DNA from: Ariolimax columbianus
Taxonomy: Eukaryota > Mollusca > Gastropoda > Stylommatophora > Arionidae
Direction: 5' to 3'
NCBI GenBank assembly: GCA_036924085.1
Contig: JAVGWX010000014.1
Span: 34,539,936 to 34,603,935, forward strand
Length of the DNA: 64,000 nucleotides
In this document: positions 12,501-24,500 of the stretch, one piece after another
How the letters are laid out: each line of letters starts with the position of its first letter
How positions within the stretch are numbered: the first letter of the stretch is position 1
The notes under the pieces: generated by a model
Seen by the model: the letters and a program-made list of their open reading frames with translations, nothing else
Database searches by the model: none
What the model was told of the DNA's origin: nothing
Program-made: the position numbers and the translations under genes

Positions 12501-15500
12501 AGTTTTATAACATATATCAAGAACAGTCAGAGAGCAGATATTAAATGTAGAGTTTTATAACACATATCAAGAACAGTCCGAGAGCAGATATTAAATGTAG
12601 AGTTTTATAACATATATCAAGAACAGTCCGATAGCAGATATTTAATGTAGAGTCTTAAAACAGATATCAAAAACAGTTCAAGAACCTATAAGTGGGAGCA
12701 GATTATAGACAGTTCGATTGAAGTAGACACAGAGATACCAAGACCCTGTTTTCTTAGACTGAATGTGAACCAACCTGGGTTAACATAGTTTCAGGTAGTA
12801 ATATCTGTGCTCGCTAAATCCCAGATATAGATACCAGTTTGTAAGACAAATATAGTTATCATATTATTTGTGCTTAAATTGAGTTTATGTAAATTGCATT
12901 TCATGTGTTTATATAAAATAAAAATGAACAGAGCAATCGTTTTAGAGAAGGAATTCATGAACGTAACGTGAACTTTGTATTTATGAGCCTATCAGCCCGA
13001 AGAAGGACAGTTTGAGAGTCACGGTTAGAGTAGGTATGCTACATGATGTTGAAGATCATTTCCCCCACCTCCACCACCACCGCTAATTCTGTTTATTAAT
13101 ACGATAATGGTACTATCCAGATTGGTGTCTTCGCACAACCTGGGGTGTGGGTTTGCAGCACAGACATGGTTGTCTCTGTTCCAGATTATCTAGGTGAGTG
13201 TTGTCCAATCTTGCAAATTTTAATTTAATTGATATTTTAAAGATTTCTGTTTGGCACATTTATAATTAATTTCACCTGCACGCCGATTATCCTGTTGCAT
13301 TTTAAATAACACAGTGGGATCAAGATGCTGAGCAGCGCATGAGCTGCAGCTGTCAGCGACTCATAGCTGACTGCTAGTGTCAGGGCCAGCGAACGAGAGC
13401 TGCCATGACCCTTCTACACCTTCACGTGGTGATCCTGGATAACAGGCTGCAACAGAGCAGACTAGCTAAGGAGAAGGGATCAAAGAGGGAATGCTAACCC
13501 GGTACTCAAAAAATTCTTGCTGTAGTCGGATGGATATGTTGGACCGAAAGGTGCAAATATCGCAGTCAAGCTGTAAACTACGACACAACGCATTCCGTTC
13601 TCTGGACTACATTCTGCTACTTAGGCCCGTGTCAGGGTTTGGTAGCGGGAGATTGAGAACGAACGAAGCCACGCCAAATAACACAGTCATCACCATTCTG
13701 CTGCAGAGAACATGATAGCCAACTAAAACTGTTGTAGATTATGGAAAGATAGTGGAGATAGATAAAAAACACATAGGAAAGAAGACTGGAAATATAACTA
13801 GTGCTGGATTGGGACTAAAAGGCGGAATGAGGAGGCCAAATAACACTTGGTGATGCCTAATGATACTGTGATACTATAAGCAGATGCAGCGAAGATTAAA
13901 ACCTCTTTGTAAATATAAACAGAACAAAGATAATGACCACCGACAAAACATGAAGTCATCATAAATTAAATTTGTGGGTGTGGAAATAGAACGGGTCCAG
14001 GTCTTGAGAAAAGGGTAAGGGAAGGTATGGTGCCGGCAAGAGAGGCAGAAGCAGACGAAGAAGACGATGGCATCAACATGTCAAGGAATGCTTGGGCAAG
14101 ACTCTGGAGCAGGCTGAAGATTTGGCAATAGATCAAGGTTCTTTCAGAAAGATTGTGATCGTAGCGACGCTCTGCAAAGGATGTGCTATATAATGATGTC
14201 TAATGACAAAAGGGGAAGAAGAAGAATGACTTGTGCTCTACGGGGTGCTGAAATGTTTTTATGATGATCGTTGATGATGCAGCGATACATTTTGTTGATT
14301 CTTAATAACTTATTCACACAACAGATCTCAAGGCATCCTTTGAGCAGTGCGATGTGTGTGTGGTCAGCATTCCTATGCCTCCAAAAATGTTAAAAGACCA
14401 TGGGGTGTACAAGCTAGATAGCCAGGTTGGTTGTGTTGGCTTACTGTTTTGGACCTATAGCATGCTTATAACATTATCACCGTGAGTGAAGAGTAATAAG
14501 GGTCAGGTGAAACATACTGAACAAATCTCCACCTTATGTCATTGTTCATGCTCCTGGAAACAGCATGGTTCACAGCAATTTGGCCAATAAAGTGCGGATT
14601 GGTTCTGTAATCCCCAAGTGGTGAGCTTATTGAGGCACTACATCCAAAAGAACCCAAGCAAACCTTGGGATGTAAAAAGAGCCACTGTAACCCGCTATCA
14701 AAGAAACGTTAAGAGTTAACTCTGCTCAGCACGAGTAGCTTCAGTCAACAGCAACATCATGATGTTTCATTTTACTCCAGGATCGTGGGGCCACTAGAAT
14801 AGGAAGCCTGCATCAAAGTATTTATTTGCTTTTAAAGTGGGGCTTTCTGTGACACTTAAATTTATATGATGAAGCTGGCAGTCTCATAGACAACCCTACC
14901 TAGCCACCTTTTTCAAGATCTACAAGGTCTGATCAAAATATGACCCCAACCTGGTTATTTTTTTTTTTTAAAAGCAAATAAATAGCTGTCGGGACTAGCT
15001 ATTTCACCCCGCCTGTGTGCTCTCTTTTCCCCCTTCCTTTCCGACCTAATCATTGCCAGTGCCGTGATTGGTGCACTGTGCTCGCCAAATTTCTGTTTGA
15101 GACAAAGTGACCTTGATTTAATTTTGTTAAAAAAATCATAAACAGAGATGAGTCCTGAATCAACAGTAATGACCTGGAGATAACAGTATGTCATGTCAAT
15201 GGAAAACGTTAGTCTACATAGCCAAAGAAAGGATGGTAATTACATGCAAATGTGAAGATCATGTTGATAGTTTTCACTCACAGTCGATCAGCGATTTTCC
15301 ATTACAAGGCGGTCAACGACTGCAATCGACTCTTGGGTCTCTACTCTGTGTGCTTAACCTGGTCATGAACAGTCTGTCACATAACTCACGCTGTTTTGGA
15401 ACTTCCTACTCCACTCATACATTTAATGTAGTGAAAGACATTCATCACCGTACTGGACCTCATTTGCAGATGAATTTCTATAGGTTAAATGCTCAAAAAA

Positions 15501-18500
15501 CACAACAGAACGCTGCTCCTCTTTGGTGCATGTCAATAGGGAGGCGGTCATATTTCAACTGCAAATTATTACATTATGTTGTTTGTCTCCAACGTGATGG
15601 CATGTACAGGACACTCTTGACATCCTTATCAACCATACTAACAAGTTACAATACAATGACATGGTTTTTCTAAGTTCTATCCAACATTTCATTTGAAGCC
15701 ATCTTGTACATTCCTTGTTATGATTGTTATATTTGTTTAAACATTCTGTTAAATTTCATGTTATGCATGTTATATTTCTTGTTATGGGGGGCTACATTTC
15801 TTGTTATTGGTGCTACATTTCTTGTTATAGGTGTTCCATTTCTTATTATGAGGGCTACATTTCTTGTTATTGATGTTACATTTCTTGTTATTAGTGTTCC
15901 ATTTCTTGTTGTGGGGGGCTACATTTCTTGTTATTGGGGTTCCATTTCTTGTTATGGGGGCTACATTCCTTGTTATTGGTGTATAACAGGGTTAACGTAT
16001 TCTCTATCCTATCTTCCTTACCACTATCACTCCTTAACACACTCTAAATTTAACAACTAACAATTCTTTTAACACAAGTAAAACAAAGCATGTATTTTTT
16101 CACACAGTAAAACAATATGCACAACAAATCAAATCACTAGGCTCGTTGATCATATCATATTGTGCATCAGTTATAAATGATTTCTAATGTCTCTCAAAAG
16201 GTTGGTTATCATCACTTCTCTATCTGGCTATGATTACTTCTAAAGGTTCGTGCAAGTAGCACAGGTCTTACTCTAGTACTAAACTTGACCCAGGGTTCTC
16301 ATCACGTGGTCGGAATCTAGCAATTGTTCTATTCACTGTCTATCTCTGTGCGTTGATATAAAGGATGTCTAGCTACAAATTCTGTCCTCATCTATATGTC
16401 CTCTCAGCTTACACAAAAATGGATGTCTACTGGACCTCTTGTCTCGTCTCATGTGAGGCGGATGTCTACTGCACCTCTTGTCTCGTCTCATGTAAGGCAG
16501 ATGTCTACTGGACCTCTTGTCTCGTCTCACGTAAGGCAGATGTCTACTGGGCCTCTTGCCTCGTCTCACGTAAGGCGGATGTCTACTGGACCTCCTACAT
16601 CGTCTCTACATCAGGCAGTCGGTGACTGCATCTGTGCTCTGTCTGCAACTGTGCTCGTGTCTATGACAGACGACAGTGGTTGTCAGGACGAGAAATCCCA
16701 CAAGTCACAACGGTCGTCTAGTACGACAGCTTCGTATTTCAGCAACACATCTCCGTCTGACGAGAATGAAGTCAGGTCACTCGAGCAAGATGTTAGCGAC
16801 GACGTCTCGAACAAAACATCACACAAAGACAGATTCTTACATGTGTGTGGTCTCTCGTTGCCTTTCAGTGTTGGTCTGTTTCGGTGGCTTCTAGCTCTAT
16901 GACTCTACTATTGTCACTCACTGGCTAAGTTCTGTAGTTTTATCTAGCTACTTGTTCTTGACTAACGTGTTACTCACTATACTGCCCAATGGCCACCCTT
17001 GTCTGCTGTTCCTGATCTGTCCTCTATTCTGTCTCCCCCCAGCTTATATGCTAAGCTCCCCTAGCGTTAGTCCATGACTTCTACTTTCTTGAGTTCATTT
17101 CCCACAAACTTTATTTGAACTCACGTGTCCCAAAGAAAGGCTGCCTTATTTTCCAAACTACTGACTAACCGCTTGTTGACGGGGATTCCCAGTTCAAACC
17201 GTGAGAACTCGACCTATTTTGGTCGGCCAGCCCCAGTTTGCATTGTTTGAGAGTTGAGACCATCCCCCGTTCAATCAACTGAACCTCTCGGGCCGGGTTC
17301 TCAAGTTATGTTTGGGTACCACGAACGGTATTTTCAAGGCTTCCCTGGCTTTGGCTCGTTGTACCCCTGTAACTTTGTTACAGGTGTTCCATTTTTTTGT
17401 TATGGAGGCATACATTTCTTGTTATGGGTATTACAGCTCTTGTTATTGGTGTTCAATTTTTTGTTATGGGTGTTCCATTTTTTGTTAATGGGGCTACATT
17501 TCTTGTTATGGGTATTCCATTTTGATTATGGGGGCTACATTTCTTGTTATTGGTGTAACATTTATTGTTATTGGTCCTACATTTTTCTTGTTATTGGTGC
17601 TACTTTTCTTGTTAGGTGGACTACATTTCTTGTTATGGGTTCTTATAATATGTTACTGGTGTTGCATCATTTCTAGTTGTGGATTTTAACATTTATTTTT
17701 ATGAATGTTGCATTTCTTAAACTACCCTTTGTATTTCTTGTTATAGATTCTGCAGTATTTGCACTCTTCCTTCCAAACTGTTATATTTCTGTGACTATCT
17801 GTTATGTTTCAGGGTTATGTTGAAAACATCTTGTACCAAGCTGAACTTCCAGCTTTGGAGACCTGTGCCAGGGAAGATGGAACAGTGCCTGCTGTAAGTT
17901 GTTGTAACAGATCTTACCTGTAGAGAAAATATATAGGTAGGAGCTTAGACAACAATTTATTCATTTCTTCTTCGTGACATTCATTGCATAATGCAGGCAA
18001 TGTATGGTGACCCAAATTGCTGCATCAATTTTGGCATGATGGCATCTTCTGACGCAACAATATACACCTGAACTGGCCTTGGAAAATCTTTTGTTAACTA
18101 ACGTCCTTTTTTAAACATCGTTGTCCAGTTTTTCACTGTTGTCTTCTACACACTTTTGTCACCATACACTGACTGCATTCTGCGATGAATATCAACTGGT
18201 CGACATCCTTCAGCTGTTAGAAATGGAATCACCGGTTGCTGATCAACTCTGGACGATTCTATGTCACACCCGCCATGTTTTCAACAGTCTGCTGAGGAAA
18301 CTATGAGTCTGAGGAAAATGAAATTTTGCAAACTTGATGCTTGGTATGTGCTGTTTACATCAGAAGTGTCGTCATCATGTGAGTTTCCTACAGACAGGCT
18401 GTCATGAGAGCGACTTTCAGCAAAGTACATGCTACATGATGATGATGATGATACTGAGATTGACTTGGGAAAAATCATTGAACAAAAAAAACAATATCAA

Positions 18501-21500
18501 AATATCCTGGATTAGATTTGAAAATAATCTACCAGATCTTGCTCCTGTTTCTGAATTGGTTAAATTCAAATTAGCTGTATGGGACTTTTTAGCTGAAATT
18601 GAAAAATGTAATTGCCAGTCAAAGATGTCTGTGCAAGATGCAGTGATCAAGTACCTTCAAATTATATCAGATGTCGTGCCCTCGCTTTCATTAAAACCCC
18701 AAAGTACCAAATTCAAATCCAAGTCTAAATGGCAAATTCCTGCAGCCAAACGACAACCCAACCTATCGGAGTCACATTTGATCGGCGCATGACATGGAAA
18801 AGTCAGATTGAGAGAAACCGAATGAAAGCCAGAGAAAGAATGGCAATCATGAGGAAACTTGCTGGCACAAGCTGGAGAGCAGACGAAGGCATACTAAAGA
18901 AACTGTACACTGGAAGAGTGAGACCAGTTCTCGAGTATGGCATTGCGGCATGGACAACAGCAGCGTAGGCGAACTTCGATAAAGTTAACAAACTTCAAAA
19001 CCAAGCCATGAGAATTATAACAGGTGGCATGAAGTCAACGCCAATTGTAGAACTTGAAAAGATTACAAAACTGCAATCCATGACCGATAGAAGAGACTGC
19101 AGAGCCCAGCTGCAGTCAGAGAAACTCCGAAGACTGACCGACCATCCAATGCACCAGAGACTAAACAATTTGGGAAATGGGAAACTAAAGCGGAGAAACT
19201 TTGCAGAAATAGCCAAAGCAAAGATGCACGAAGATCCCATAAACGCACTAACAACACTAAAACCCATCACTACTGTACGAAAACCTACCTGGAGGCAGGA
19301 TATATTTCCAGAGGTCGTAGAAAATATACCAGGTATTGCAAATAAAAACTGCCAGACTGAAAAAGAAAGGAGAGATACTACCCTAAGCTTCATAACGAAA
19401 AGCTACCCAAGCATGGACTGGACCCATGCATACACCGACGGTTCTGTAACAAACACAACACAGAACGGAGGGGCAGGAGCATTCCTGAACCTACCAAATG
19501 GCAGAAAAATAACACTGTCATTCGCTACTGGTAAGTACACAAGCAATTTCAGAGCGGAGGCAGAGGCACTGAGGGCGGCAGTGGAAGAAATGGTGACACA
19601 CAGTGAAAATGAAAGCCATATAGTCCTGCTGACAGATGCTCTCGCCGTAGTCACAGCGCTAAAAAGCCAGAAAAACACTGAGCTTAATGACTTAAGAGCA
19701 GCACTCTGCAAACTGTGCCAGCAGTCCGCACCAAAAAGGGTAGTGGTACAGTGGGTCCCATCACACTGCAACATCCAAGGCAACGAGGAGGCAGACAGAC
19801 TGGCAAAAGAAGGTGCAAGACTACCACAAACAGATACCAGTATGACGTACGAAGAGTCAAAACGGCTTATCAAAGCCAGATACATGACCAAATGGGAAAC
19901 CGAACATACTGGTTACACCAAAAACGATGCCTATTACCAGTTGAACCGAAGAGAGCAGGTCGTTGTCTTCAGACTTCGCACTGGCCACAATAGACTGAGG
20001 TACCACCTATTCAACAAATTGAAGATAGGGTGTACCGACGAATGCCCGTGCGGTACTGGTAAAATGACCGCTGAACATCTGCTGCAGAACTGCCCGACAT
20101 ACGAGGATCAGAGAGAGCAGATGTGGCCATCACCAGTGGAACTGCAAGACAAGCTGTATGGCAGTGGCGACAGCCTCAGGATGACCGCCGCTTTTTTCGA
20201 AAAAATAATGGTTACTGTCTGACTGCGTACGCAGAAGAAGAAGAAGAAGATGTCGTGCCACATCTAGTTGTTACATTACCCCCAACTACAGTTAGAGTAG
20301 AGCATTTAATTTCTGCAGTGAAATTAATTACAAATATGATTTAAAAAAGCAATTTGGTTTTTAAGAACAAATTTATGCGTAATTTTGAATTTTAAAGTTT
20401 TCAAAGGCTATATAAACCCTTAGTTTGTTTGTCTTAAATTTGTAATGTATCCATTATCATTTATATTACATTTTAGTTTTCAGAAGTTTTGCTTCATCAT
20501 CAAATTATATTATTTAAATTTTCTCATAATTTCCTTATTAATAAGGTCACATTTTGATAAGAATTTATCTTAAAGTGTATGTTTTATGTGGACAATATGA
20601 TTTCATAAGTTTCTCTTCAGTGTTGTTACGTTTATTTTTATGTTATCTTCAAAATCGTATTTTTGTTATCCTAAAAAATATATTAGTGTCCTTTTGGAAT
20701 TATTTTTTGCGAAATACAAATGGAATTTTGTATGATTAATTAGTTTCAATTTTTATGTTTTAACATAGCCAACAGTATTTGATCATTATCTGTTCATGAT
20801 TTTAATCAATCTATTTATTTATTTTGGATGTTTGTGTGTGTGTGTTAAACATCAAGATTGCATTAATATATTTTTTTAACTTAACGCATACAAATTAAAA
20901 TTAAACAAATTACTAGTATTTTAGAATTCTTTATTGCAAATGTAATTCAACAGTGTATTCATCTATTTGTAAGCATTGTTATTGATTATCAGTTACTAAT
21001 TGAGCTACAACTGTAGTTCAATACCTTAATGGAGCCGTTTGCTGAGCTGGTTTTGGAGCCAAATATTTGTAAAAAGTTTGATGGTGATTTTCTTATGGCT
21101 CCATCCACTTGATGATAACTGTGCCTAACTGATAACTGTCTAACATGTTATTATATAGGCTACTTGACAGGTCTGTTCACATGTCTTCAATCATCAGTCA
21201 TTAAAACCTTCTGGTTCCATGTGGAGCACATGTCTTCAACAAATACATGCCAAGTCCTTCTGTCCTGAGCCTTCTATTCCATGTCTTACCTGTTTGTTTC
21301 TTATATGTTAGGTTCAACCTATCTTCTCCATATATGTTAGGTTCAACCTACCTTCTCTATATATGTTAGTTTCATCCTATCTTCTCCATATATGTTAGGT
21401 TCAACCTACCTTCTCTATATTTGTTAGGTTCAACCTATCTTCTCCATATATGTTAGGTTCAACCTATCTTCTCCATATATGTTAGGTTCAACCTATCTTC

Positions 21501-24500
21501 TCCATATATGTTAGGTTCAACCTATCTTCTCCATATATGTTCTGGTCTCCCTCTGCCTCTCTTGGTCTGGGGATTCCTGAACAACAGAGACTCTTTTGAG
21601 GTTGCCAACAGGTTTCCTTAATGTGTGTCTTATCCAATGCCAGCATCCTCTACTCAAGTCATGCCCCATTTTTGTCTGTCTGGTAATTCCCAACTATTTT
21701 ATGTTTGCGATTTAATCGTACCATTAAGTCCTTCATGCCCCTGATGTTTGTTTAATTTGTTACTACCATACACTGCTTTCAGGCTGTCGGAATGGTGTTC
21801 CTGTCCCATCCTGTAGCAGAGAAACTGCTGTCCTTCTACACAAAGCCTCCACTAGATGCCTGCACGTACATGGGCCTGGATAGTGGGCAGCCTCCTCTGA
21901 TGGTGGAGTACCAGAGTTGTTGTCTTTGTGGTTGCTAAACTAGGGCTGATGTTTTCACTTTTGTAGTCAAATCCAAGTCGAGGGATTCTCACAAGTTTAG
22001 TAGTTGAGAGATGGCGACTAAGCTAAGCAACTTCAATATGAAGTCAATCCTTTTATATGGAGCAAAAACATGGCGGATGACCAGACTCAATAGTAAGATA
22101 TTGTAGGTCTTTACCAACAAATCTATGAGAAATCATCTGGTTCTGCAGTGGTTATAAGCATTTGGATTTGATTGCCGGTCGAAGATGATTTTTGGGAAGA
22201 TCTGTATATGGGGCACTAATGACAGTGTTTCCCCCAGACAGTTAGGATGGATGGCATCATTCCTTGCTCACTTTCTTTGTTTCAGAATGATGGTTGTGAA
22301 CCCAGATTTCATCTCCAGTAACAATATTTGCTAGGAAACCATCACCTTCTGCTGCAAAGGACCGCAATAGTTCCTGACAGACATCAGCGAGTCGTTGTGT
22401 CAAGTCTGGAGTAAGCTGCCGTGGCACCCACTGTGCAGCCACTTTGTGGTACTGTAGCACATCATGGATGATGTGGTGTGCTGAACCTTGACTGATGTTC
22501 AGATGTGCTGCAATTTCATTCACAGTCAATCTGCAATTTTTCTTTATAAGGCGGTCAACGGCAGCGATCGACTCTAGGGTCATTACTTGCTGGGCCTGAC
22601 CAGGTCGAGAACAGTCTGTCACAGAACTCATGCCATTTTGGAACTTCCTACTCCACTCATACACTTGCTGGAGTGAAAGGCATTTATGACCATACTGGAG
22701 CTTCATTCGTCAATCAATTTCTATAGGTTTCACCCCTTTGCTGCTCCAAAAATGGATAACGAACTGCTGCTTCTCTTTGGTGTATAGTGGGGCAGCAATA
22801 TTTTAACTGCAATTATGACATCATTTTATTTGTCTGCACCGTGATGACACATGCAGGACACTCTTGTCATCCTTAGCAGTCATATAAACAAGTTACAATA
22901 CAAATGCATGATTTTTATAAATTTCATCCCACTTTTAAGGTTTTCATTTGATACCCCCTCGTATAAAATGTTTTACATAATGAGTGCTGTCAGTTTCTGA
23001 GCAGATCTCTCAGCTGAGGAAGTTGACAGCAGAAACAAAAAAAAGTATTTGTATTTCAATTTTTTTTAAATTTTGTGTGTGAGTTCGCCTAATTTCTCCA
23101 TTCCCCAAGGTGGTGTGCATTGCATTATGTTTTTATTTTGCACCTGTCAGCCCACTGCATCCTACTTCGGCATGCATTTTATGTAAGGGTCTGCTTCCTC
23201 CTGTATTTTCTAAAGGTTTACTCCCCGGTGTAACGTCCAGTGATATGATTGGGTAAAAAACCCAGCACCTTCGGATTGTGAGCCATGTCACATATCTATT
23301 AGACCACGCCATCCCCTGTATTTAAATAAATTCTTTGTTCATGCCATTATGTCCTGTATTGAAGAAGGTCCACTGTAGCCTACTGTGCTTGTTTTAAAAA
23401 GAGACTAAGGAAGGTAGTGCGTGGGTCTGACAATTTCATCATGTGAAAGTTGTACAGAAACAACCACTGCAACAACACATAAATGCTTTGATTCAAGTTT
23501 TCTGCTTGATGGCCACCTGTATTGCAACCCCCATGCTTCTACTGAAGTTCAGAAAAAATGAGGATGGATTTCCTAAATATTTCTCCAACATCTACATCCA
23601 AGGTAGTGCAGTGGTTAGTGCACTGGATTTCCAGCCAAGTGATTTAAGTTCAATCCCGAATTGGTGCGGGATATTTTTTCACTAATAGCTCCAGGGCTGA
23701 CCAAACCTAAAAATAGATCGGGTACCAGAGCAGGTCTGGTGAGTAAAGCTAACCAGCGTACTGCTGACCACATCACCCCTAGTCTGCCGTTGATCAAGAA
23801 AATATGTGACTAACACCATATTCACAATTTGTCACGTTGCATGCAAACGAGAGCTTTACTGTTCTACAGCTGTCTCTGTTCTTTGATGTCCTCCTACCAA
23901 TGACGTTGTCTGTATCTGAGGAAGACTTTGTGCGTGGAAAGCGAAGTGGACCCTATGGCAAACCGTTCACTGAACATTCTGGTAACCTTCGCTTCAACAT
24001 GGAGTATGCCAGACAGATGCTGTGGAGTGAGCTGCATAGCTTTCGTGTCAAGGCTTGTAAGTGTTCTCTACCTTTATTAACCATGCTTACTTTTCTTTTG
24101 TCATCGTCTTCATCGTTTTTTCTTCATCTTCTACCATTATTTTTTTCTCCATCTTTATCATTATCTTTAACCATTCTGTTTCTCCATCTTCCATCATTTT
24201 ATTTTTATCTTCATCATCTTCACCATTATTTTTTTGTCTAATTCTTCATCAATCTGTTTTTGCTACTAATTATAATTTCCTGTATTTTCATCATTTTCAT
24301 TTTCTTTCTCTTTTTATTGCTACTCTTTCTTAACTTAACGTCTTAACTTAACGTCTTAACTCAACGTCTTTATACTGGCTTAGAAGATTCTGCAGAGTCT
24401 GTGTACAACCAGTTTCATTTACATCACCTTGCTCTAAAAGCTATGCGCATCCAATTTATTCTTAAATGCATTAACTGTCCCTGCCTCCACTACCTCCCGT

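Noticed and set aside
9432..12670. Regular repeats of 94 and 50 bp as a possible CRISPR array
   Set aside because: The whole period is repeated with no variable spacers, and the context is an animal intron. They are tandem satellites.
15188..15673. 161-codon + strand frame as a gene
   Set aside because: It is antisense to a decayed mariner copy and shows no family motif; codon content looks random.
16365..16902. Repeat protein with 13-residue units (both strands open)
   Set aside because: A 39-bp period keeps any stop-free frame open. Open frames appear on both strands, there is no start context, and the region lies in an FCSK intron.
22257..22706. Active mariner or a host gene with a transposase domain
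   Set aside because: A stop separates the N-terminus, and the C-terminal half with the remaining catalytic residues is missing.
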